From positions 1,569,501 to 1,633,500 of the forward strand of contig NC_087390.1 in NCBI RefSeq assembly GCF_963675165.1: a DNA stretch of 64,000 bases, given 5' to 3'. Origin of the DNA: Halichondria panicea (taxonomy: Eukaryota > Porifera > Demospongiae > Suberitida > Halichondriidae). Position 1 is the first letter of the stretch; every line of letters starts with the position of its first letter. The position numbers were made by a program, and so were the translations under genes. This document shows, piece by piece, positions 41,568 through 52,200 of this stretch. The notes under the pieces are model-generated. The model saw only the letters and a program-made list of their open reading frames with translations, did not search any database and was not told the origin of the DNA.

Positions 41568-43654
41568 CTATTGCATGTTCACAAAGTTCTGGATGAGGTT
41601 GAGTGCTCTCTCTGGCTGGTCAAACGGGAGAATGTCCCCACCCCCTCTCACGACCACCTGCATAAACTTGTTCACTGTCCTCACACACCCGGCAACATAA
41701 TCTCCTATCTTCCACACCTGTGAAGGGGAGGAAATGTGTGTGGGGGGGGTGAGAATAAGAAATGTGTGTGTGTGGGGGGGGGTGAGAATAAGAAATGTGT
41801 GTGTGTGTGTGGGAGGGGGGGTGAGAACAAGAAATGTGTGTGTATGGGGGGGGTGAAAACAAGAAATGTGTGTGTGTGTGTGTAGGGGGGGGGGGGTGAG
41901 AACAAGAAATGTGTGTGTGTGTGTGTGGGGGGGAGTGGGGGGTGAGAACAAAAAATGTGTGTGTGCGTGGGGGGGGGGGTGAGAACAAGAAATGTGTGTG
42001 TGTGTGTGGGGGGGGAGGTAAGAACATATACAAAACTAGCAACCTTTAATGAATAATTATCATACTGTAGGTGTACAATGGAGTCACTTGTGTGTAAGCC
42101 TTGAGGTAGGCGTGTCTTCCCGACGTACCTGCAACATGCTCTCCGTAAGGGGAACCCCCACAATGATGTCCAGCTGTCCATTGTACAGGAGCACCTGAGG
42201 GGCTACACTAACAGTCACCACATTATTATAATGCAAAAGAGACCGTTTGTATGTACTAAACAAAGACAATATTCACTCATTATAAGCACACCATAGTATG
42301 ACATTGTACGAAACACTTGAAAACACAATCTTCAGACTGAGAGCCATAGCTGAGACTACCGACGTGAATGGCTCGTCTGATGTCAGTGGTATTGATGAAG
42401 GGAACGTAGTAGTTAAAATCAGGGGAGGCTGGACGAATAAGAAATATTGCATGTGAAGAACTGTCTTAAATAATCAATTTGCATGACCAAAATGTCAGCA
42501 ATTGCCCTCTACAGTTCTTATACTGTAACTAAATTAAATGCAGTGAAACTTGTCTATTGTGGTCAGCCTATAATCAGGTACCCTTTACAATACAGCCAGG
42601 TTAACAAGCTTCAGAGTCTCCATAGCATGTGTTTGAACCAGACCACCTCTTTATTATAGCCACTGTTGGTCTGCCTTTGCAAGGGGTGACAGCTATAGAT
42701 TGGTTTCCTTACACAAGTATACACACAGGGAGAAACCAATCACCCCAGGGCATGACATTTCAACAACACCCTACAATACTTAAGTCAGTGTTTCCCCCAG
42801 TGTACAGTTCAAACAGGGTGGCAGGCTAGACTATGGCTTGGGGGAGGGGCAGCATGTATTACTGCTAATCTTTCTTGCCATTATTTGCCATGCACACAGC
42901 TTCTCAATGTCCTCTAACACAGTACATGACCACAATAGAGATAATTGTATAGTCCAGGACTTCCCCAAATTCAATTAGCTACTCAAACAGGGCCCTTTAA
43001 CCAAACACTGGTTAAGTATGTACCAACATAAGATAAATAATACAGTAGAATGTTCAGTACACTACGTATAGGTAAAAAGAGTATATACCACTCCAAACAG
43101 GACTGTATACTTCTATCCAACACTTTCTGACATACTCTATCAACATACGTGTACCTAGCGAGGTCCTGAGAATGTTGTAGTAGTTGGTGGATCCAGTGAT
43201 GTTGTACAAGTACGTAGGATACGGTATCAGATCTCCGTTGAGCAGAGCATCAAAAATCTGCAACAGTCGGCACAAACATGTTATACCTACTTTGAGAATG
43301 TGAAATGGATTTTGGATGCTGAGCTTCTGTGAATTGGCCACCGAATAAACCGTAACAGCTGCGTTCAGTAATAGCTTAGACAAGCACACAGCTGGCTACA
43401 ATGTTCACTAACTGCTAGGTACTGAACCCTGGTGGACGAGAGGGGGTACGTGATGCACATACATTGTAGTTAGTCAGTGGCTTCAGTAGTTGGTTCCTGT
43501 ACAGGTACTGAGTACTAGAGTTGCCTCTGTGACTAGAGTTCTGATGCTGTGTATAGTGTGTACCTTGAAGCCATCGTAAAACCGTTCAGCTTTGATGTAC
43601 TGCACAGCCGTGTTGGTCCTTGAATAAATGTAAGCGGCTTAGTTCTCGTCAGCC
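41568..43654 (-). pseudogene. CPVL: CPVL-type carboxypeptidase fragment B, catalytic His replaced by Asp
   Basis: Best-preserved CPVL copy in exon content. Minus-strand exons: 43564-~43654 (FGMADEN, stop, AAYIYSRTNTAVQYIKAERF), 43155-43257 (LLNGDLIPYPTYLYNITGST), 42360-42428 (SPDFNYYVPFINTTDIRRAI), 42129-42194 (VLLYNGQLDIIVGVPLTESM, with the catalytic Asp) and 41568-41717 (VWKIGDYVAGCVRTVNKFMQ, VVVRGGGDILPFDQPE). The catalytic His of GGGHILP reads Asp (GTC on the plus strand, 41634-41636). The first visible exon has an in-frame TAA after MADEN and its 5' part runs into a GT repeat. No N-terminal half with the nucleophile Ser is present. Inactive as an enzyme on three counts. Confidence 0.82.
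41725..42020. repeat. GTGAGAACAAGAAATGTGTG minisatellite in CPVL B intron
   Basis: About eight to nine units of the repeat seen at 13262-14735, in the same intron position before the last CPVL exon. Confidence 0.95.
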
Positions 43655-43663
43655 ATTCCAAAC

Positions 43664-43667
<4 letters not shown>

Positions 43668-43709
<42 letters not shown>
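43668..43709. repeat. (GT)n microsatellite truncating CPVL B
   Basis: GT run placed directly against AACTGTAT where copy A continues the exon. A second, shorter GT run is at 43857-43877. Confidence 0.9.
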
Positions 43710-43716
<7 letters not shown>

Positions 43717-43904
43717 GTGGGTGTCTTATCTTGTGACTGTATAAATGTAGGTTGCTTGGTTGAGGTGATTTTATGATAATAAACCTCAGGAATTGTCTAA
43801 AGGTTTTGTGGTGGCGACGGGAGTGTTGGGAATGGGCAACAGGCATTAAATAGATGTGGTGTGTGTGTGTGTGTGTGAGGGGTAGCAGCAGAAATAAACT
43901 TGGC

Positions 43905-44310
43905 AAAATACTTTTATCTTAAAGGTCTCTTTCTAAGCTGTCAGAAGATCAGAAAAGTGTTGAAATTGAATTCGAGTTATGGCAGCTGAAAGAGTCCCCA
44001 AACCATGGAATAAAACGGAGGGGGGTTGTAATTGAACATAATCTTTCAACAGCCATAACTTGAGTACTGGTGATCCAATGTCAACATTTTATGATTTTCT
44101 GAAAGCTTAGAAAGAGACCGTTCAAATTATGTGTTTAAATCCAAACTTTCGTTGGGGCTATAATTTGTCATTTGGACCATGGGCTATTATGAACTTTGAG
44201 TACATCATATGAAAGGTCTCTTTCTAAGTTTTCAGAAAATCAGAAAATCGTTGAAATTGGATACATAGGAATTCAAGTTAAGGCAGCTAAAAGAGTCCCC
44301 AAACCATTGG
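43905..44310. repeat. Dispersed repeat with AAAGGTCTCTTTCTAAG / CTTAGAAAGAGACC words
   Basis: Two oppositely oriented copies of AAAGGTCTCTTTCTAAGCTTTCAG and several AGCTGAAAGAGTCCCCAAACCAT words. Relatives lie at 33985-34080, 48460-48630, 20190-20300 and 2980-3090. A multi-copy non-coding family; its type is not identified. Confidence 0.5.
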
Positions 44311-44931
44311 GGAGCTATTACACTTTGGTGCCCTTAGTGACTTTTGCTACAGTAGATTTTGTCTATAATTATAAGCAAGCAACTCCATTAACCTGGGCTG
44401 TAATAATTATAGAGGTGTCCTAGTGGTTAGTGTACACACATAATACACTTGACTCTGCCTGAGTGTCCTACTAATAACCTGATGGCCTTGAGTTGGATGT
44501 TGTTACTGATCCCCTCCAGTACTGCCTCCCCAGACACAGTGTCTATGATGAGCACACACTCTTTAGTGACAGGCTTCTTGGGTCCTCTGAACTGGGCCAC
44601 AACATCAGTCCACTCAGCCTGTGTGGAAGTGGAGGGGGGCAGAATGATTGTAGTTATAGTCAAACCTGTCTATTGTAGTCACCCTCTATAATACAGCCAC
44701 TCAACATCTCCATAGCATATAATTATGTGTTTGGAGGCCACCTCTCTATTGGCAAACATGCCTCACAATAAAATAGCTGATTGGAGACCTCATAATTATA
44801 ACTACACAACTACATGTACTTGCTTATTAAGTTTGCTCCCTAGAAACCTACTAATGGATCTAACTCAATTGCTGTGAGATAAGCAAATAGTGTGTGATAT
44901 GATGCTGGGCTAGTTGTACAGTACCCCAGTG

Positions 44932-45384
44932 CAGAGGAGGAATACCAGGGTCAATAGGGTCACGTTTAATGAAAGATTAAACATTCTTGTTCTGGGTTCT
45001 TGACCTTTGCTGAATATAGCAGCTTAGCGCTTCTGTTCTTTATTTGCCTGCTTGGAAAGCTTACTATACCTAGATCTATCCAGTGCAGCAAGCCAGTACA
45101 TCAACATTTATACCCTAGCCACGGAAGGCTAATTTCTATATCTTGTGGTTTTGAAGAATGCAATAAAAGGTCAAAGGTTGCAATTAAATCCTGGATCTCC
45201 TCTCTCAAGCTGATTCCTCTGGGGCGCAATAGCTCAACCGATTTCTGTTGTGATTATAAAGAGGATCAATCTATTAATGGTGTATAAACTCAGCGGCGCG
45301 AGGGTAAACTCAGTTTTACATGTAAAACATAGGGCCACGTGGTGTTTTAATTAGTGACCTTTTGACACTGGCATTCCTCCTCTG
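44932..45384. mobile_element. 453-bp CAGAGGAGG element with 9-bp target duplication
   Basis: Ends CAGAGGAGGAATACCAGGGT... / ...ACACTGGCATTCCTCCTCTG, inverted repeats of about 31 bases. Flanked by ACCCCAGTG at 44923-44931 and 45385-45393. The paralogous site near 34698-34712 reads GTACCCCAGTGTACC with one copy and no element: a clean empty site. A 95-codon open frame inside (45000-45287) resembles no protein I recognise and is probably chance. Confidence 0.88.
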
Positions 45385-45409
45385 ACCCCAGTGTACCACC
45401 ACGGTGACT

Positions 45410-45446
45410 AGATGGGCGTGGCCCGCCCCCAGAGCCACGCCCATCT
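45410..45446. repeat. Small perfect inverted repeat AGATGGGCGTGGC
   Basis: AGATGGGCGTGGC and its complement GCCACGCCCATCT surround CCGCCCCCAGA. Absent from the matching position in copy A (34718-34728), so it is a recent insertion. Confidence 0.7.
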
Positions 45447-45611
45447 ACACAGTGACTGCTCACTTCATTTTTGATGGTAGTATTCTTCGTGGGGAAGGTG
45501 AAGCTCTTGCCCAGTTTGACTCGTTCCTGACCCAGTTTTAAGTAGAAGCAACTTCAGCCATACAACTAGAACAAGACAGGAGATTCGAGCACTTTGAGGG
45601 CAAATTGTGGT

Positions 45612-45760
45612 ATACGGTAAAGATCATTGATGAAACAATTGAATATAGTGTTGCAAAAAAACAGGGAGGGTCTTGTGTTTGTATGGTCAAGCCGCCCTCG
45701 GTACAGCACAAAAACGGGGAGGGTCTTGCTCATGGTCAAGTTGTATCGACCACAAGCTAG
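45612..45760 (+). promoter_or_regulatory. Orphan NLR-type upstream block
   Basis: ACGGTAAAGATCATTGATGAAACAATTG then AACAGGGAGGGTCTTGTGTT, followed by a second GGGGAGGGTCTTGC at 45717. It matches the block before NLR1-4, but no NLR exon follows before the next CPVL fragment. It marks a deleted fifth NLR unit. Confidence 0.5.
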
Positions 45761-45875
45761 CTGCTACCGTATTATTAAAACAAAGTGGTATAGCTAAAAG
45801 AACATGAAGAGGTATTTACCGTATTAGCCACACTTTTAAATCATCGCACTACAGACATCTATCCCTGACTCAGAG

Positions 45876-46163
45876 ATGATCTTTGGTGATTGGCAAAGCA
45901 GTGAAAGAGCTAATACAAAAATAGAAACGTATGCTGATGGCACTGTACTAATCAATGGACGTAGATGTACATGTAACGATAGAAGGAGTTGGACACGGTG
46001 TCGCTGTTTTGTATGGCTGATTCCACTACTAGCTGTCCTGACACTGAGCTGGTTGTTGGACTATACCGGTTTCGGAATTGAACAGGCAGCACTTTTAACA
46101 GGAACACTCGTGCTTTTAAGTATCATTTACATCTATCTCTGTTTTTTTAAATACTTGGGCTGA
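45876..46163 (+). CDS. Small two-pass membrane-protein ORF (95 aa), uncharacterised
   Basis: A single open frame from ATG to TGA: acidic/polar N-terminus (MIFGDWQSSERANTKIETYA), a Cys/Arg cluster (RRCTCNDRRSWTRCRC), then two hydrophobic segments (WLIPLLAVLTLSWLL and ALLTGTLVLLSIIYIYL) and a short tail. I do not recognise the family. It starts 264 bases downstream of the orphan NLR-type upstream block, where an NLR first exon would be expected. Its hydrophobic layout loosely resembles the NLR leader, but no sequence identity is evident. It may be a real small gene using that regulatory region, or chance. Confidence 0.4.
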   Translation: MIFGDWQSSERANTKIETYADGTVLINGRRCTCNDRRSWTRCRCFVWLIPLLAVLTLSWLLDYTGFGIEQAALLTGTLVLLSIIYIYLCFFKYLG

Positions 46164-46576
46164 TGCATAGATCTAATTATTTGTTCGTAATTATTGTAAG
46201 ATTACAAAATTAATGTGGACAATAATGTTTACTTCCTATTATTACCCAATATAGTAAACCATGGAAAGATCATTGACATTGATAAAGATTCCATACAAAG
46301 AGGTACACATACATAATTATACAAATGCACCAAGGTCAGATGCAGTAATGAGTTCACTTAGTCTCGTGATACCACAGCCAGTTCTCTCTCATTAATATAT
46401 AGTGTGGGGGAGAAAAATTCAGTAGAGTTAATTTTTTTGCGACAAAACAACACTATAAGGTTGTAATTTAAAGGAATTTGCCTAGTGTAGACTACAGTGC
46501 ATTCATTATTGATAGCTACACACACAGTTCTTGCGTTGTGTGAAAGGACGATAGATTGTGTGGTGCATGAACTTAC
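46164..46576. other. Stretch without a recognised gene
   Basis: AT-rich. ATGGAAAGATCATTGACATTGATAAAG at 46261 weakly echoes the NLR upstream block. Minus-strand open frames here have no recognisable domain. Confidence 0.4.
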
Positions 46577-46637
46577 GTAGTTGAGACATGGTACGAGGTC
46601 TGATGTTGTTCTGCTGTTGCGGAGTGAACGCCGAGGC
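46577..46637 (-). CDS. Possible isolated exon (ASAFTPQQQNNIRPRTMSQL)
   Basis: On the minus strand a good acceptor (GCTGCTGCAG) precedes 61 bases reading ASAFTPQQQNNIRPRTMSQL and a good donor (GTAAGT) follows. No partner exons were identified and I do not recognise the protein. It may be an exon of another passenger gene. Confidence 0.25.
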
Positions 46638-46966
46638 CTGCAGCAGAGCATGCAGTGTACATGTAAGTAAAGTAAAGTAAAGGTAATGGTACAATAATTA
46701 TAGTTAGGAGATTACTTCGCATGCATAAAATCAATCCATGTGAGTACTGCTGGAGCAGATTATTACAGTGTCTGTTGTATAATTATAGCCTTTTCCTGAG
46801 TCAAAAATGGGCTAGAAAGGAACGTAGTATCAGCTGTTTAAAAGGCCTACCGGTAGAATTATTGGAATGCATGTGTTTAGAACGCTCAGTAATTTCACTA
46901 AATGTATGGGCCTTGAACGTAAATACATTGAACGTAAATACATTGTACCCCTGAGGCTGAGGTTGA

Positions 46967-48382
46967 TTATAGGACGTTCTGGATGAGGTTGAGTGCTCTC
47001 TCCGGCTGAAGAATGTGCCCACCCCCTCTCACGACCACCTGCATAAACTTGTTCACTGTCCTCACATACCCGGCAACATCATCTCCTATCTTCCACACCT
47101 GTGAAGGGGAGTGTGTGTGTGTGGGGGGGATGCGAACAAGAAATGTATGTGTGTGTGTGGGGGGGTGAGAACAAGAAATGTGTGTGTGTGTGGGGGGGAT
47201 GAGAACAAGAAATGTGTGTGTGTGTGGGGGGTGAGAACAAGAAATGTGTGTGTGTGTGTGTGTGGGGGGGTGAGAACAAGAAATGTGTGTGTGTGTGGGG
47301 GGGAGAACAAGAAGTGTGTGTGTGTGTGGGGGGGGAGAACAAGAAATGTGTGTGTGTGTGTGTGGGGGGGGGGAGAACAAGAATAGTGTGTGGGGGGGGG
47401 GTGAGAACAAGAAATGTGTGTGTGTGTGGGGGGGGAGGTGAGAACAAGAAATGTGTGTGTGTGGGGGGGGAGGTGAGAACAAGAAATGTGTGTGTGTGGG
47501 GGGGGTGAGAACAAAAATGTGTGTCTGTGGTGGGAGGAGGTGAGAACAAGAAATGTGTGTGTGTGGGGGGGGAGAGAACAAGAAATGTGTGTGTGTGTGT
47601 GGGGGAGGTGAGAACAAGAAATTTGTGTGTGTGGGGGGGAGAGAACAAGAAATGTGTGTGTGTGGGGGGGAGGTGAGAACAAGAAATGTGTGTGTGTGGG
47701 GAGGGGGGGTGAGAACAAGAAATGTGTGTGTGTGGGGGGGGGTGAGAACAAGAAATGTGTGTGTGCGTGTGGGGGGGTGTACGTGTATATTTCTATCCAA
47801 CACTTTCTGACATACTCTATCAACATACGTGTATACCTAGCGAGGTCCTGAGAATGTTGTAGTAGTTGGTGGATCCAGTGATGTTGTACAAGTACGTAGG
47901 ATACGGTATCAGATCTCCGTTGAGCAGAGTATCAAAAATCTGCAACAGTCGGCAAAAACATGTTATACCTACTTTGAGAATGTGAAATGGATTTTGGATG
48001 CTGAGCTTCTGTGAATTGGCCACCGAATAAACCGTAACAGCTGCGTTGAGTAATAGCTTAGACAAGCACACAGCTGGCTACAATGTTCCCTAACTGCTAG
48101 GTACTGGACCCTGGTGGACGAGAGGGGGTACGTGATGCACATACATTGTAGTTAGTCAGTGGCTTCAGTAGTTGGTTCCTGTACAGGTACTGAGTACTAG
48201 AGTTGCCTCTGTGACTAGAGTTCTGATGCTGTGTATAGTGTGTGTACCTTGAAGCCATCGTAAAACCGTTCAGCTTTGATGGTGTTGGTCCTTGAATAAA
48301 TGTAATCGGCTTGGTTCTCGTCAGCCATTCCAAACTGGAACATAAGGTCAGCGTACGCATTCATCATCACTTGCGTCCATCC
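46967..48382 (-). pseudogene. CPVL: CPVL-type carboxypeptidase fragment C
   Basis: Minus-strand exons: 48248-48382 (MNAYADLMFQFGMADENQAD, ...IKAERFYDGFK, with a twelve-base in-frame deletion), 47837-47939 (IFDTLLNGDLIPYPTYLYNI) and 46967-47098 (VWKIGDDVAGYVRTVNKFMQ, VVVRGGGHILQPERALNLIQ). In the last exon three residues of the active-site motif (PFD) are deleted, leaving GGGHILQPE, and the normal stop is replaced. The YYVPF exon and the catalytic-Asp exon are gone: the intron after the second exon runs straight into the minisatellite near 47780. Confidence 0.8.
47105..47775. repeat. GTGAGAACAAGAAATGTGTG minisatellite in CPVL C intron
   Basis: About twenty units of the same minisatellite as 13262-14735, again directly before the last CPVL exon. 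The long His-Thr-His and Cys-Val-Cys frames over it are artefacts. Confidence 0.95.
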
Positions 48383-48637
48383 CTGCATGTATGTGTGTGT
48401 GCGTGGGTGTGTGGGTGGGTGTGTGAGGGGTAGCAGCAGAAATAACTTTTTTATCTCTCAAATATGAAAGATCTCTTTCTAAGCTTTCAGAAAATCAGAA
48501 AAGAGTTGAAATTGGATACCCGGAATTTAAGTTATAGCAGATGAAAGAGCCCCCAAACCATTGAACAAACGGAGGGGAGTTTGTAGTTAAACATACATGT
48601 ATCTTTCAACAGCCATAACTTCAGTACGTTAAGTTTA
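48383..48637. other. Stretch without a gene, dispersed repeat
   Basis: GT-rich start, then GAGGGGTAGCAGCAGAAATAA and the AAAGATCTCTTTCTAAGCTTTCAG / CAACAGCCATAACTT family also seen at 43905. Confidence 0.5.
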
Positions 48638-49207
48638 ACTAGAGCACTAAGTGCTAACCCTCGGCTGTTCACATAAATCAGAATTAAGGGTGTTATGTGA
48701 GCAGGCTAAGCAGCAAGTAACGTACGGGAGCAATTAAAGTCTAGAGGCTGAAAGTTTTGAGAATGGAGTTTAGTAGTGCACTGGACTAGGATCACAGCAA
48801 AGTCAGCAAAGAAGCCTAGAGTCTCAGTATAGCTCCTGTGAGGTATGCTCTGGGGCTAGGATAATAATTATAAGCAACAACCACAATCATAATTCTATAG
48901 CTTTCTATTAGCGACCCTGTTCCATTGTTCTTGGTACCGGATCACTTCAGCTGTAAATAAGTAGGGTACCTCGAATAAAGGCCGCGTGTAGTTAGTTAGC
49001 TAGCTGCCAACGGGCAAGTTTAAGCTTCTTAGTTTTGCTCGCTTATATTCGACAACGAGGCTTTATATCAAAATCTGCAACTACGTATTAACTTGTTGGG
49101 TGAAGGCTATCCATGCTGTAAACGCAGAAGCAGACTCTTGTGCCACACACAAACAAACAAACCAGATGACTACTATACCCGCTGGCCACGGCACAGCCTC
49201 GGGTAAT
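48638..49207 (-). mobile_element. Helitron-like element, left copy
   Basis: On the minus strand the element runs from TTACCCGAGGC to ...GCACTTAGTGCTCTAG. CTAG fits the Helitron CTRR 3' end, with a short hairpin (GCACT/AGTGC) just before it and T as the next flanking base. Direct-oriented partner of 54179-54748; the two flank the satellite array. No coding capacity. The 5' end is TT rather than the classical TC. Confidence 0.4.
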
Positions 49208-52200
49208 TATGCAGAGTACTATGATAAAGCTATACAGCTATTTTGAACAGACTGACTGACTGGCGCTTACCCTCCCATATTGGGATCAGTGTCAAAGTAT
49301 GAGGTCTCAAAGGGGAGTATAGCAAACCAAATGAATTTATTCCTAAGTATGTGAATAATGGCCTTGTCCCTTGACCTTTTAACACAAGATACGCACTAAA
49401 ATCTATCTATAAGTACGAATATGTGCCTTCAACCAATCACATCACAATGATTGAGTATAATAGGAAGAAAAATTGCTAATAGGCAAATTTTTTGGGACAG
49501 CCCTACTCTTGGTATGCTGGCTTGTAATTGTGCTCCTTATACACCAGAAACCACATGTACCACCAAAAGCAATGAATAGATTTGTGGTAAGACTAGATGA
49601 TCTCTAGCAAAAGACCGTCTAGATATTGTTGGGTCTAGTACTCAAACTCCCTCTCTTCCCTATTTACCCCTCTCTTTTGGGGGGTAAGCTTCCGTCCCTG
49701 ATTAGTCAGGCGCACACACCCCTTATTGGGATCAGTGTGAATACATTCAAAGTATGAGGTCTCAACGGGGAGTACAGCAAACCATTATTCCTAAATCTAT
49801 GAATAATGGCCCTGACCTTCTGATCTACACAACCACACTTTGAACAGCCAGACGACTGACGCTTACCCTCCCCTTATTGGGATCAGTGTCAAAGTATGAG
49901 GTCTCAAAGGGGAGTTCAGCAAACCAAATGAACTAAGTATGTGAATAATGGCCTTGACCTTCTAACACAAGATACGCACTAAAATCTATCTATAAGTACG
50001 AAAATGTGCCTTCAACGAATCACATCACAATGATTGAGTAACTTTAAACAGTACACGGACCAAAAAACTATCAACTGACCGGGTTTCATCTAGGATTTTA
50101 AGCTTGGAGGAGGAAACCACGCACGCTAGAACGAAAAATTGGAGGCCACACCAACTTCTGGCTACCACACCCCCTATATTGTTAGTTGTTGGTGCCTATT
50201 AGCGATGTACTCCTGGCAATGTGCATTGACAGGGAACTCCATGTAACTTTTTTTTCCTATTGACCTGAGAAGAGATTTGGACACGAATGATTTAGTGGTA
50301 ACAGTTACTCCATGTAGTTCCAATGGCAAATCTCCTTCTAGCAAGGGCATAATTAAAGGGCATCAATAGATCCTCTGAGTCATCATCTTGTTTAATTGGT
50401 ATTAGGACTGTCCCAATTATTCTAGTTGTGTGCAATCAACCTCATAATAGATATGTAATTATTGTAATTGGCACGTATAGATATCGCTTGTATGGTAACA
50501 AATAGGTAAGTCGGCCTACATGATTGACATCTGTTACAAAATTGTTTGATGCCAACTAGGAGAATAATAGGTGAGGCTAAAAAATTAGAATAATAGGTAT
50601 ATAGAGTCAGTATGAGGTCATAGAGGTCAATAATATCATGTAAGTGCAGTACACATATCAGTTGTTTAGTTTTATATGGCTGCAATATTGCTATTTATGG
50701 TGCATGTTGGCTTTTCAATGATAATGGAGAATAATAGGAAGAAAAATTGAGAAATTCTAATAGGCAAATTTTTTGGGACAGCCCTACTCTTGGTATGCTG
50801 GCTTGTAATTGTGCTCCTTATACACCAGAAACCACATGTACCACCAAAAGCAATGAATAGAGTTGTGGTAAGACTAGATGATGGATGATGACCAATTATC
50901 CTCTAGCAAAAGACCATGTCTAGATATTGTTGGGTCTAGTACTCAAACTCCCTCTCTTCCCTATTTACCCCTCTCTTTTGGGGGGTAAGCTTCTGCCCCC
51001 CGCCCCCTACTAGATGAAACCCTGATTAGTCTGGCGCACACACCCCTTATTGGGATCAGTGTGAATACATTCAAAGTATGAGGTCTCAAAGGGGAGTACA
51101 GCAAACCATTATTCCTAATCTATGAATAATGGCCCTGACCTTCTAATCTACACCCACACTTTGAACAGCCAGACTGACTGGCACTTACCCTCCCCTTATT
51201 GCGATCAGTGTCAAAGTATGAGGTCTCAAAGGAGTATAGCAAACCAAATGACCTAAGTATGTGAATAATGGCCTTGACCTTCTAACACAAGATATGTACT
51301 AAAATCTATCTATAGTACGAAAATGAGAATATGTGCCTTCAACGAATCACATCACAATGATTGAGTAACTTTAAAACAGTACACGGACCAAAAACTATCG
51401 ACTGACTGGGTTTCATCTAGGATCACGAAAAATTGGAGGCCACACCAACTTCTGGCTACCACACCCCCTATATTGTTAGTTGTTGGTGCCTATTAGTGAT
51501 GTACTCCTGGTAATGTGCAGACAGGCAACTCCATGTAACTTTTTTTCCTATTGACCTGAGAAGAGATTTGGACACAAATGATTTAGTGGTAACAGTTACT
51601 CCATGTAGTTCCAATGGCAAATCTTCTTCTAGCAAGGGCATAATTAAAGGGCATCAATAGATCCTCTGAGTCATATCTTGTTTAATTGGTATTAGGACTG
51701 TCCCAATTATTGTAGCTGTGTGCAATCAACCTCATAATAGATATGTAATTATTGTAATTGGCACGTATAGATATCGCTTGTATGGTAACAAATAGGTAAG
51801 TCGGCCTACATGATTGACATCTGTTACAAAATTGTTTGATGCCAACTAGAAGAATAATAGGTGAGGCTAAAAAATTAGAATAATAGGTATATAGAGTCAG
51901 AGGTTTAATACTGCACTTACATGATATTTATTGACCTCTATGAGGTCATAGAGGTCAATAATATCATGTAAGTGCAGTACACATATCAGTTGTTTAGTTT
52001 TATATGGCTGCAATATTGCTATTTATGGTGCATGTTCATGTTGGCTTTTCATTGAGAATAATTACCTGGGAATAATAGGAAGAAAAATTGAGAAATTCTA
52101 ATAGGCAAATTTTTTGGGACAGCCCTACTCTTGGTATGCTGGCTTGTAATTGTGCTCCTTATACACCAGAAACCACATGTACCACCAAAAGCAATGAATA

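Larger units (their letters stand above)
44479..45545 (-). pseudogene. EAF: EAF-like gene fragment B, middle exon deleted
   Basis: Minus-strand remains: 44479-44618 (FRGPKKPVTKECVLII, GEAVLEGISNNIQLK) and a degraded first exon at about 45465-45545 (ERVKLGKSFTFPTKN). The DFKPLSVDP exon of copy A has been deleted along with its flanks: sequence jumps from GTGACTGCTCACTTC straight into the first-exon region. A 453-bp transposon (44932-45384) and a small inverted repeat (45410-45446) are inserted in what remains. Confidence 0.7.

Noticed and set aside
45000..45287. 95-residue ORF MTFAEYSSLALLFF... as a gene
   Set aside because: It lies wholly inside a transposon with 9-bp target duplications that is absent from the paralogous locus, and it has no recognisable domain.
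50422..50685. 87-residue minus-strand protein, identical at 53097-53360
   Set aside because: Identity reflects tandem satellite units. The frame is interrupted in the unit between them and the product has no recognisable features.
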